From contig CM073891.1 of NCBI GenBank assembly GCA_037176705.1, positions 96,779,827 through 96,843,826 of the forward strand: a stretch of 64,000 nucleotides of DNA. The letters run 5' to 3'. Numbering within the stretch: the first letter of the stretch is position 1; every line of letters starts with the position of its first letter. Positions 21,101 through 34,000 of the stretch are shown one piece after another. The translations under genes and the position numbers were made by a program. Source of the stretch: Molossus alvarezi. Taxonomy: Eukaryota; Chordata; Mammalia; Chiroptera; Molossidae. The notes below the pieces were generated by a model that did not search any database, was not told the origin of the DNA, and saw only the letters and a program-made list of their open reading frames with translations.

Positions 21101-24100
21101 GCCTGGGCTGCCCTGGCCGGTTTTGCTCAGTGGTTAGTGTGTCAGCCCAAAGACCAAAGAGTCGTGGGTTTGATTCATGGTCAAGGGCACGTACCTTGGT
21201 TGCAGGTTCGATCCCTGGCCCCTGTCGAGGTCATGTGGGAGGCAACTAATCAATGTGTCTCTCACATCAATGTTTCTCTCTGTCTCCCTTCCTCCCTCCC
21301 ACTTTATCTAAAAATCAATGGAAAAATATCCTCAGGTGAGGATTAAAAAAAAAAAGTAAATAAATTAAATAAAAAAGAGCCTGGGCTAGCTGGGGCCGAG
21401 CTATTTTTCCAGTCTAGTGTGGTGCTAAGGGCCACACTGTTGGAGCAGTGGACTAGTTTAGTGGACTATAATTTTGTGGATGGATACAAATGTATTATTT
21501 TCTAGAAAATTGTAGAAAGAGACTCTTTAGGCAGTTCTTCAAGACTAAGCATTCCATGCCGCTTATATTGTCAACCTCAAGGTTAGGGGGCTGGAAGGAA
21601 TCGTTAAGATCAACAACATAAAATTCACAGCTATCTGTGAACAGCCAGAGCTGAACACATTTTAAAAATGCCTCTGGGCTCACTTTCTCACACATTAGAT
21701 TTACCAGGAGATGGACAACATTGCTGGAGACTTTCCTGACTTGGCGAGCAGGGTGAAGATTGGGCATTCGTTTGAAAACCGGCCGATGTATGTACTGAAG
21801 GTAAGGCCCAGGCTCTTTGTAGGGCTGAACTGGACTCGGGCTCCTGGTTCCCTGTGCCCAGGACCCAGCTATCGAACCTCCACCGGGGCAGCTTCTTTAG
21901 GACCCCCTTGCCTTCAGGGAGGAGGGTGAGGTTGTGAGACACCTACCAGCGGTGGAATTTGATTTGACAGACAGTTCTCTACTTGTACATTCTCATTCCA
22001 GGTTTTGACTAAAAGGCAGGATTAAAGAGATGCCTTTGGGGTGAAGGTTGGGGGGGGGGGTTAGTATTCCAGAAAACTCTCAGGCCACACACAGTGTTCT
22101 TACTTCATTCCCGCCTTCTGTAAATAGCAAGACAAATCGGGGTAGTTCTACAAATTCTCTCCTGCTTCTAGGGGTACTTATTTGAAAAGCAATCTAGGAA
22201 GTTAATTTTAGGGCTGATATAATTTTAAGCCCAGTTTATGATCCTTGGCTTCACAAAGCCTAATTTCTAGGTATTTCTAACAGACTCAGGTCTATCTCGG
22301 TAAAGGAAGTAGAGAATTTATGGCAGTAACGTAAATTACACAAATAATCGAGACAAATGAATAACAAAGAATTTGGAGCTATGAATCATGAAATGACTGA
22401 CGATGCTGAGCTTTGGACAGATTCTTAGCTTCATATCAGCCCTGGAGAACCCAGGTGTATAGCAATGGTTAAATTACCCGCAGGACGAGACCTGCCGCTG
22501 AGCTGCTTGCTAAAATAATCTTCATAAATTTAGAATATTTGCCTATTTAATGGAGACCCTGGCTTCATTAGCACCAAGGTCTGGGCGGCGGGGGTAGGTG
22601 GGGACTAAAAAGCAAGAGCGAGAATTCATTGACTGTCATTTACCAAAAGCTGTAGCGAACCCTCTCTTCCTCTTTTTAAAAACTGAATTCGTTTATTGCA
22701 TCGACCAGAACAGGCTGGTTCATGCACTCTTGTCTCTCTCTGTTGGGCTACCATTTGAGGTTTTTCAGGGGACACAATATTATCTCTAATCACATTGGCA
22801 TTATCATCCACAATAGCAATTGTTTCCCCTTCCCATTTGTTCCAACCCTGGAGCTGCGGCTGGGCCCGCCAGGCTGAGCCAGCCAATTAAGCTCCCTGGT
22901 CACGGATAAACTGATAAATAGATAGTGACCTCAGGAACATTTGGTCTCTGAATTGTCTTAAATGAGTTAAATGGATAGGGGCGAGCTGGAGAGAGGAGAG
23001 GTGAGCTGAGAATGGGGCCAGGAGGGTCATTTTCTGGTCTTTTTCCTTCCGCAGTTCAGCACGGGAAGAGACTGTCAGCGGCCGGCCCTGTGGCTGAACG
23101 CGGGCATCCATTCCCGGGAGTGGATCTCACAGGCCACGGCGATGTGGACCGCGCGGAAGGTCATGTCGCCTGGTATTAGGCGAGAATTCTGGTGGGCCCG
23201 AGGTGCCCCTGCAGCCTCCCATGACACTGGGCCCAGGGGGTGAGGTGGGAAGACGCAGTAGGCTAGAGGCCTTTTCATTTCGGAGAAGTAAAAGGTCCGA
23301 GCCCCTTGGACAAGCCACTGTAGCTAAATGACAAAATGCATCATGGCAGTGAGCACCCTAATGAGCTGCAGAGGTGGCCCTGAAACACTGACCCATAGTT
23401 ATCCCAGCAGAAGGAGCAGGGCCTTGTCAGCAGTGAAAGTCGGATGCGTTTTGCCTTTAGTCCCTTCCCCCAGGCCCTTGGGGACCTCATGCTGTCTCCA
23501 TGTCCCTCTGGGAAGCCCACTTTAAGCCCGCACTGGGAGAGAAGGGGTCCATCTTTCCCACCCCAAGCGTGGGGGCTCAGATTCCCAGTGACTGTTATGA
23601 TGTGTGGCTCTCCTGTTCCCACTCCCTGGAAGGAAAGAATAAACCAGACAGCCCAGGGCTCATTGCAGGTGATGTCCTCCTGCAGCCATATTCCCCCAGG
23701 TTTCCAAGCACTCCGAGGGCTCTGCAGAGAGCTGTGTCTCTGACCCTGGCAGGAGGCTGCAGAGGGTGGATGCTGTCGCAGGAGCTGGGCATCTGGGGAA
23801 GATTCCCGGGCTTAGACCTAACAATCCAGCCTTGAGGGCGTAGCTGACTAGCTTGTTATCTCTGCTTAGATTGTGTCTGGTTATGGGAAGGATCCAGCCA
23901 TCACCTCCATCTTGGAGAAAATGGATATTTTCTTGTTGCCTGTGGCCAATCCTGATGGCTATGTATACACGCACACTCAAGTGAGTAATAACCGAATGGG
24001 CTGCTTGGAGGTAAGACTTGTTTGTTGAATTCTTTGCTTTGCCACTAAATAGTTGTATGACCTTGGAGAAAACGTCCACAATGTGCATGTTATAAGCTTT

Positions 24101-25054
24101 TCTGGGGTCTCATTTTCCAGTCATTCTCTGAGCTGAGAATCACCAGGGAATATTTTTTTCTTGGAGAGAATCGTCTAATGAACTTCCTACATGGATCTTG
24201 AACAATTATCAACACCTTACCAATCTTTTTTTTTTTTTAATTTCTTTCCCTCCCACACATTTTTTCTCTGATGTATTTTTTTTTTTTCCCTCACCCGAGG
24301 ACATTTTTCCATTTTGTTGTTCAGGTAGAGTGGGGGGGGGGGGGGAGAGGAACAGAGAGAGAGAGAGAGAGAAACATCGATGTGAAGGGACACATCGAGT
24401 GGCTGCCACCCGCACGACCAACCAGGGCCGGGGACAAACTGCAACCGAGGTACGTGCCCTTAGCGGGAACCGAACCCTGGTCTCTCCAAACCTCAGGCCG
24501 ACGCTCTAACCGCTGAGCCAAACCGGCCAGGGCTCTCTGATGTATTTTAAACCAAATCCAAGACATCAGGTATTTCACCCAAAACTTCTTTCATATGCAC
24601 CTCTGGCTAATGATAGTTAAGACAAAGAAATTAGCAGTAAACCACTATCACCTTTAAAAAGGTAAAGGTTCTGCCTGGCCGGTGTGGCTCAGTGGTTGAG
24701 TGTTGACCCATGCACCAAGAGGTCGCCAGTTCGATTCCCAGTCAGGGCACATGCCCAGGTTGTGGGCCAGATCCCTAGTGGGGGGCATGCAGGAGGCGGC
24801 CAGTGGATGTTCTCTCTCATCAATGTTTCTCTCTCTCTCTCCCTCACCCTTCCTCTCTCTCCAAAATCAATAATAAAAAAAAAAATTAAAAAAAGGAAAA
24901 AAAATTTAGAAAATAAAGTAAAGGTTCTTTAAGTCGATTTGTTGACATCAGGATCCACAGAAGATCTATATCTGTGTTGCTGTTTTTTTATCCTCACTCG
25001 AGGACTTTTTTTTTCTTTCCATTTTTGTTCAGATAGAGTGGGAGGGAGAGAGAG

Positions 25055-25095
<41 letters not shown>

Positions 25096-28000
25096 TCGAC
25101 ATGAAAGGGACACATTGAGTGGCTGCCTCCGGAGCGACCCCAACCAGGGCTGGGGATGAACTGCAACTGAATTGAACCCGCGACTCATTGGTCTGCAGGC
25201 CGATGCTCTAACCGCTGAGCCAAACCCCCCAGGGCTATATCTGTGTTTTTTAAAAAAGATTTTAAAAATAGATTTTTAGAGAGAGAGAGGAAGGGTGAGG
25301 GAGACAGAGAAATTCTGACGTGAGAGCAAAACATCAGCTGCTTCCTGCACACCTCCACATGGAGGGCAATCAAGCCCTCAACCCGGTTATGTGCCCTGAC
25401 TGGGAATTGAACTGGCAAGCTTTTGGTGCATGGGACGATGCCCAACCAACTGAGCCACACTGCCCAGGGCCGTGTACCTGCATTTGTTTGTTATGGCTCT
25501 GTAGACTTTTATTCATAACAATTAGCATCCCTCTCCCTACACATATCTTTTAAAAATATCAGTGATTTTTAGAGAAACCAAATAAAGTGTCCTGTAGAAC
25601 ATCTCACATTCCGAACTTGCCGAATGGCTTCGTATGTGCCATTTCATTTGTTCTCTCATCTCCATATTCCCTAAGTACTGGTAGCCAGATCTCGAGGTTT
25701 TGTTTGGATTCATATTAAGTTTTTAGGCAAGAATACAATAGTTGTGCACTTCCTATCATATCAGTGATCATTTAGGTGAGCAATGTTTGTTTGTCCCAGC
25801 CTCCCCTTTCTGGGGTGAGAGGATGGGAGCCCCGAGGATTTTCCAGGGAGAACCGTACGCAGCTCACACCATTCATGGTGCCCATCTCCATCTTTGGTCC
25901 CCAAAGAAAACCTTCACTCCTCTTGTGCCCTGACTTATCTCTGGATGTTTTTCCTTGGTGGATTTTTCAGAACCGACTTTGGAGGAAGACACGGTCCCAA
26001 AATCCTGGAAGCCCCTGCATTGGTGTTGATCCAAATAGAAATTGGAACGCTAGTTTTGCTGGTAGGTTGGGGAGCCGGTTTTCAAATCCTGCTACCTCTG
26101 GTCCATGGGGCTCCAGGCTGGTCCGGAGGGAGCCGGGTTCCAGGCTGGCTCCATTGCTGACTCACTGAGAGACTTGGGCAAATATCTTATGCCCTCTGTG
26201 TCTTGTTTTTTATTTTTAAAATATTTTTCTTTTGTGATTTTGCAAGGGAACAACTTAGCAATTCTGTCCGCCTGAGAGAATGCTAATATTTAAAAACCAT
26301 CATAGTCTTAAATATATACATCCATGCCTCTTCCTATACACTGGCCACTCCAGCTTGTCCTGGGCAAGTCACTGGGTGGGTGGAAGGGCTCCTGGAGGCA
26401 ACTCAGAAGAGAGCAGTTAGCCTTTTGTTTTTTAATCCTCACCCAAGTGTATGGTTTTTTTTATTATTACTATTTTTGATTTTAGGGAGAGAGAGAGAGA
26501 GAAAGAGCAAGAAAAACATCGATGTGAGAGAGAAACATTGATCTGTCACCTTCCATATGCACCCGACTGGGGACTGAACCCAAAACCTGGGTATGTGCCC
26601 TGACTGGAATTGAACCCGCCACCTTTCGATACACAGGTCGATACTCTTACCAACTGAGCCACACCAGCCAGGGCAAACACTGTTAGCGTGACAGGCAAGA
26701 TCTTGTGGTCTACCCTTAGATGTGTGAATACGAACCTCAAATCTTTGATGTGATGGAAAGAGTGAGAATTAGGAGAACTGGGTTCTGAGCTCCAGCTGTT
26801 TAAAATCATTCTCACCATGGTGCCAACTGTGTGTCAGGTACTTTCCCATATATTATCTTATTTACAATTCTTCTGACCTAGTGAGTGGATTTTATTATCT
26901 GAAATGAGACAGGGTTAGCTCAGAGACAACCTCAGGAGTTTATGGTTAAGAGTTAGAATCTAAACTCACCTTGCAATTCCAAATCTGAGCAGTTCTCTTT
27001 CACTCTTCCACAGATGTTTTGTTCTTAATATACTTTTACTTGCCTAGAAATACCACGCAAACCACTGAGGGAAAAATAATGTGACTGTGGGAGAGGAGCT
27101 GATACAAAGCTAGGTCAGATATTCCACAGCTGGAGCGGTTTTACATACACCAGATACCGCAGGGAACTATATTGTGAAGTAATATTGAAGACAGTATTTC
27201 TAACACCTGTCAAATAATTAAGAGATTTTAGCCACAACAATAGATTATGTTGGCAGTGCTTTGCCATTAAGATCTGAACCAAGAGAACGAGTTGACACCA
27301 GAATAAATGAAGTCATTTTTGTTATTAATTGGTATTCATATTAATTATCTAGAATACTTATTAATTACATCTCATTGTCAAGTATATTAATTATTTATGA
27401 CAATTGTTAATGACACGATACAAGGTCAACTCTACCCTTTTAAAGGAGGCCTGCCTGTTTTCTTCTTCAGCTGTGGCTGATCCAACACCCTGACTTTCCA
27501 CACCTGTACCCTCCCCTCAATATCCACACACCACGGACTAGGTTCTTAGGGGCATTTAGCAATGACATGCCCATTGCCCATAGCTTCTGCCCCTCCTCTG
27601 GGCTGTGGATCTTTCATTTCTGTTTTCTTGGCCTCTGGGTCAATGTTTCTGTTTGGGCCTCCCCCCACAGGAGGCGGAGCCAGTGGCGATCCTTGCTCTG
27701 AAATCTACCATGGCCCCCATGCCAATTCGGAAGTGGAGGTAAAATCGGTGGTAGATTTCATTCAAAAGCATGGGAATTTCAAAGGCTTCATCGATCTGCA
27801 CAGCTACTCACAGCTGCTGATGTATCCGTATGGGTACACGACGAAAAAGGCCCCAGATGCCGACGAGCTGGTGAGTAAGGGGCTGCCTCTCACCCAGCTC
27901 CAGGCCTGCTTCACCCTCAGCTGCTGCCAACGGGGTGCTTCTACAGCTTTATAGGGAAATCCAGGAGCCTCGGCTTATTTCAGTAAGGGTCCTCTTCCTC

Positions 28001-31000
28001 TGCCTATCAGACCTGCTGGGGGTAGGAAGAAGATGGTGCCCTTATTTCTGTTTTTGCCGTAACTTCCAAAAACCATACCTGATCCCTGCCTTTCCTCCTC
28101 ACTTGTCTCTCTGACCAAAACTTGTTGCAGACCCATTGCTTACCAAGAAATGGGGGTGCCATTGTGTTGGGCACGGGGGAGGTGCTCCTCACTCCAGTTA
28201 AGGTAGAGTCTAAGTAGGGGGTTGGCCACTGCCTAGGGTCCTCTGTGTCACGGACAGTGACTCACTCTAGGATGTGAACAGGCATGGAAGGTGGGCTGAT
28301 GGAGCTGGGCTGGCTTCTGCAGAGTGACTGCAGGCCCCTCCCCCTGTGCTGGTTGGCTTTAGTGTGCCCTTCTGCCCAGCACAGCCAGCCCATAACCTCC
28401 CAGCAGACACAGGGCTCCTGGCTGGGTGTGGGCCAGATTCTGGTCTAAGTAGGCACTCCGCATAGGACACATCCACATACGGCAGCCCCATCTCTACCTC
28501 CACCCTGCAAAACCCAACTCTTAGAAATGTTTCTCTTGAACATACTTGGCTTCCCTTCCCTTAGGATAGGTGAAGATGGTGGTGCCTATACCAGATTCCT
28601 AATGGGTGGTGAGCAGCCCTCCAGGTCTTTGGAGAGCCTGAGTGTATAATACACACACCATCAGAGTGCATATGCATCTTCTTTCACCTCTTTCTTTACC
28701 CCCTTCCCCAAACTAGAAGTCAAGACCTGGGGATGTGAGGGAAAAGGAGTTCCCCTCCCTCTGTAATAAGGCCTCGGCTTTAGTTGGATGGGAAAGAAGA
28801 GGAGACCAGAAGGGAACATCAGGGGAATGGCCGAGACTCTTCCAAACCATGGCAGTGCAGAGCAGCTGAGGAACGTCAGCTGTGGGGTCCCCTCTTTCTC
28901 ACTCCGCTGCCTCCCCCTCCTAGGACAAGGTGGCAAGGCGCGCGGCCAAAGCTCTGGCTTCCCTGTCCGGCACTCAGTACCGCGTGGGTTCTACCTCCAC
29001 CACTGTCTGTAAGTATTTCCTCGTTATTTAGAAAAGGCTTTGAGAGGAAACTTGAAATGGAGCAGGAGAGCTGTAAGTTAGACTTCCTACGCTGCAATCT
29101 GATTGTTTTTGTTATTAGTAATAGACTGAAATTATGTCAGGCCTGTGTGGTAATAGCTATTCAGACAGTCATCTTCATCAACGTCATCTCTACTGTCATG
29201 CCATTTATCATGTGCCCATGATGACTTGTCCTGACAATGTGGTAGAGTCTGTGTTCCTTATCTTCCATTAAAGATCTTGCCATCGTTTATCAAAATTTTC
29301 TCAAGCCCATCATTCCATTTTCAATGAAAACCCACTTTGGATTGGCAGACTCAGGTGGTGGTAGTGGCGTGGACGAGACTTCCTCATCTTGCTATCAGAA
29401 ATGTTGGAGCATGGCAGGATGGGAACTGGGTTAGGGGGTCCTCCCAACAGTGGTTGGCATCAAGCCAAACAAAGAAAAAAAGCACACACCAAAACTCTAC
29501 CAAGACCCCAGATCTGAAGATGATCTTGAGGCTCATTACCCACAACCTCAACCTCATTTTGAGAAAATAACCTTTGTCTGGGTTCCTCAGGGGAGTGTTT
29601 CATCTGAGCAATTCACTCTATTCCTGTTCAGATCCTTCCAGTCCCTGTATTTTGTGAGTCTGATCTCTAAGTTTTAAAATTGAAGAAAATGATCATTCTT
29701 CAGGACCTTAGTTATAAATGGGAAATGTACATTCAAATGTGGGGAGCTGAACTCTGACCCCTTTTAAGTTAGTGCCCTTCTGCCTGGCTGGTATGGCTCA
29801 CTGGTTGAGCATCGACCCTTGCACCAACAGGTCAGGGTACATGCCCAGGTTGCGGGCCAAATTCCCAGTAGGGGACATGCAGAAGGAGGCCAATTGATGT
29901 TCTCTCTCATCGATGTTTCTATCTCTCTTTCTCAAATCAATAAAAAAAGAAAAATATATTAAGCTAGTGCCCTTCTTGTTCCCACCAATGCCTCATCTCT
30001 ATGGTTTCCAACAGGTGATCCACCCTCCAAGTCCCTGCAAGCTAGGCAATACTGTATTTGTTTCCTCTTCTGTGTTGTATCTCTCTCCCATCCTACCTGC
30101 TTTACCCTCCACTAACTGCTCCCTTCAGGCTTCCTCTTCTGGGAAGATTCTTCATCTCACCTCCACGGTCCTCTGATCTCAGCCCTTGGCTGTGTTTCAC
30201 AAGCCGCTGTGCTTCCTAAGGCATGATGTTGGTGTTTGTGCTGCTAATTGCAGCAACAGCCATTAATTATTCATGGTTTATTATTATTAGCGTTGTTAAA
30301 TGGGAGCTCCTCAGAGAACAAACACATCAGGAGAGTTTCTCCATCTTCTTAATTAGTCAGAATCGAGTCCCGGACCAAAGAGAGCTAAACAGACTTGGTC
30401 GGAACCCTCTGAGGAGGACCTCTCAAAAGATCTTTGTGGGTCACTAGGATCCAGGCTTTTGGGTCAAATACCAGTTTAAAGGATGGCCTTGCCTTCTCAC
30501 ATCAAACACATCCTTCTCCCCAGCTTAGCTGTGCCAAAGTCAAGAGATACTCATCAGATTCCTTCAACAGGAGAGGAGGAAGGCTCTTTTGAGTGTTGTC
30601 CAGGAGACATATTATTCCCTACCTCTTCGAAGAGCCCATCTTCTGTGTCCTTTATAGGCTTTGTTTGCCCTCTTTGCTTTCCCAAAATGTAATAGATTTT
30701 TGTATGATAACACTCCAGCTCCATGGGTTATGGAATATGCTACACAAATAGTTGAAGTTTGCCCTTCAAGAACTGGACCTTCTCTTAGGTTTACCATTTT
30801 AGATGAAAAATAAAATTGATAAAAGTCATTCTAAAATGGATTTTACACTTTCCTGTCTTTTAAAAAAATATGTTTTTATTGATTTTTTTTTTTTTTAGAG
30901 AGAGAGGGAGAGAGAGATAGAAACATTGATGTGAGCGAGATACATTGATCAGCGCCTCCTGCACACCTCCTACTGGGGATCAAGCCCACAACCCAGACAT

Positions 31001-34000
31001 GTGCCCTGACCGGGAACTGAACCAGGACCTCTCAGTCTGTGGGACGGCAGTCAATCCACTGAGCCACACCAACGGAGCTTTCCTGTCTTTTTAAATAGAG
31101 CATGTCTTTTCTTTTGATTTCTTTTAATTTTTTATTGATCTTAGAGAGAGGAAGGGGGAGGACAGAGAGAGAGAGAAAGAGAAAGAGAGATCGAGTGGCT
31201 GCCTCCTGTACACACCCCAACCAGGGTCCAACCCACAACCTGGGTATGTGCCCTGACCAGGAATTGAACCTGCTACCTTTTAGTGAACGGGACAAGGATC
31301 TTCCATCCAACTGAGCCACATGGACCAGGGCTAAGCTCCTTTCTTTATGACTGAGTGGTCTCCTGGATACCAGTTTTTATATCCTGAAGACCTACTGTGC
31401 CCTATTGGACTAGTTAATCCCTGTGCTAAACAGCCCTGGCCTGTTTTGCTTCTTTAATTCTGCTCTTTAGAGTTTTCCTGTTTCCTTCCTCTGGTCAGAC
31501 TGTACTTCTTTCAGGCCAACTGCCTCCAGCAGCCCTTTCCTTTCCTGTTAACTGGTTTTGATCTACTAAGGGCTTGGAAACAAGTTCTTTGGGCTGGTTT
31601 GGCTCCTTAGATTTGGCTCACAAGGATGGTTATGACAGCACTGCTGTAGTCACAGAACACTGGTAATCCACAGAAGACTGCTAAGCATCTGAGTGTCCAT
31701 CAACAGAGTGCTAGATAAAACACATTTGGTGCATTCATCAATGAAACGGCCCTGAGTGAGGTGGGCCCACACAATGTGCAAAACAGCGTAGATAGTATGA
31801 TCCCATTTGCCTTTAATTAATTAATTAATTAATTTATTTATTTTAGAGAGTAGATAGACTTTGAACAGGGACCCAAGAAAGTGAAGTTTATGAACTTGAT
31901 CACTTTGCTCAGTGGGCTTCTTGCCTCCTTCCTGAATTTTTTTTTTTTTTTTTTAATCCTCACCTGAGGACATTTTTTTTTGTTTTTTGTTTTTGTTCAG
32001 TTAGAGTGAGAGGGAGAGAGAGACAGAGAGAGAAACATCGACGTGAAAGGGACACATCGAGTGGCTGCCACCCGCACGACCCAACTAGGGCTGAGGACAA
32101 ACCGCAACCGAGGTACATGCCCTTAGCGGGAACTGAACCCGGGCCTCTCTGGACCACAGGCTGACGCTCCAACCGCTGAGCCAAACCGTCCAGGGCGCCT
32201 CCTTCCTGAATTTTAAATGAGTTCTGAAACACTTGAGCTTGCTTTGTATGTAGCCTCGGGAAACCTCTGGTGCCAATGCCTGTTTTTTTTTTTTTTAATA
32301 TTTTTCTGTTTATCATCAGATAGAGTGGGAGGGAGGGAGAGAGAAGGAAAGAGAGAGGGGAAGAGAGAGAGACATTGATATGAGAGAGACACATCGACTG
32401 GTTGCCGCCCGCAGGTCCCAACCAGGGCTGGGGATGAACCGCAACCAACGTACGTGCCCTTGACCAGAACTGAGCCTGCGACTCACTGGTCCGTGGACCG
32501 ACACTCTAACCGCTGAGCCACACTGGCCAGGGCGCCAATGTCTGTTCTTTATTCAGCATGTTCTCAGGATAGAGAACGGCTGTGGAAACCACACAAGCAT
32601 TCCAGAGGGTGTAGGAGAGCATGTTCTGTAATCTGTGGGAGCAGGTAACTCAGAGGAGCCAGCATCTCTAGAAAAATCACAAATGGTGTCATGAGAAACG
32701 CCCTCCGGAACAATGGGAAAACGAAAGGTCCCACATATTTATTGAACCTACATGTCATATACCAAATGCACTGGAAGTAGGTTGAAGAAAGCATGGCCTT
32801 TATCCTCAGATGGACTTGGGTTTATATTTCACCCTTGCCATTTTCCATCTATAGTTCCTTAGATAAATGACCTCATCTGAAAAACAAGGACAATAATACC
32901 TACCCTCACTGGGGTTTCAAAGGTTAGGTGAGATCATGAATGTAAACTTTCCAGTATAATGCCTGGCTCATGGTAGATGTACAATAATCATAGCTGCTGT
33001 TGACATCATCATTTTACTGTTCAATATCATTTACGCTTTGTACTCTTTTTTTAAAAAAAATTTATTTTTCTTTGACTTTAGAGAGAGAGGAAAGGAGAGG
33101 GGGAGAAAGAGAGAGAGACATTGATGAGAGAGAACATTGATTGGCTGCCTCCTGCATGCCCCCCATTGGGAATCAGGCCCACAACCTGGGCATGTGCCCT
33201 GACCAGGAATCAAACCAATGACCTCTTGGTGCATGGGTCGATGCTCAACCACCGAGCCACACTGGTAGGGCTATGCTTTGCACTCTTACCTGATTTTTGC
33301 TCTAGTAGAGTTTAAGAAGAAGCAGAACAACAGGCCTTTTGCCTTTGCCTAACCTTTTGGCAAAGGGAAGTTCCCAGGGCCGTGCCCTCTCTGTGTATCA
33401 GTATCTCTTGCTATGTAAAAGGTTATCCTAAAACTTAGCAGCTTAAAACAACGAACATTTGTTTTCCTACACTGTTTCTGTGGGTCAGGAACTCAGGAGG
33501 GGTATGGCTGGGTGGCTCTGGCTCAGGGTCCCTCGTTCGGTTGCAGTCGAGTTGTCGTCCAAGGCTTCTGCTGTCTGAATGCTTGACTGGGCTGGAGGGT
33601 CAGCGTCTACCATGGCTCCCTCAGGCACCTGGCAAGTGAGTGCCGATTATTGGCGGGAGGCCTCGGTTCTTCACCACGTGAGCCTCTTTCGGGCTGCTTG
33701 AGTGTCCTTGCAACCTGACAGCTGGCTTTCCTCGGAACAAGTGATCCAAGAGAGAGCAAGGTGGAAGCCACAGTAGCTTTCATGGCCTAGCCTTGGAGGT
33801 CACACACCTTCATTTCTGCAGTCTTTTGTTAGTTACACAGGTCAGGAAAGCCCCAATCAGTGTAGGAGGGCGCTCTATAGGGACAAGACTACCTCGGGGC
33901 GGGGATCGTTGGGACAGACCATACTCTGTCTCGTAAAGATTGATTTCACGTGACCTGCAGGAGTCTGTGGAATGAGTTAGTGACAAGTTGGGGATGAGGG

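Noticed and set aside
31960..32448. 162-codon - strand open frame
   Set aside because: It is made of two neighbouring antisense Ves SINEs read through; the repeated Ves wording accounts for it.
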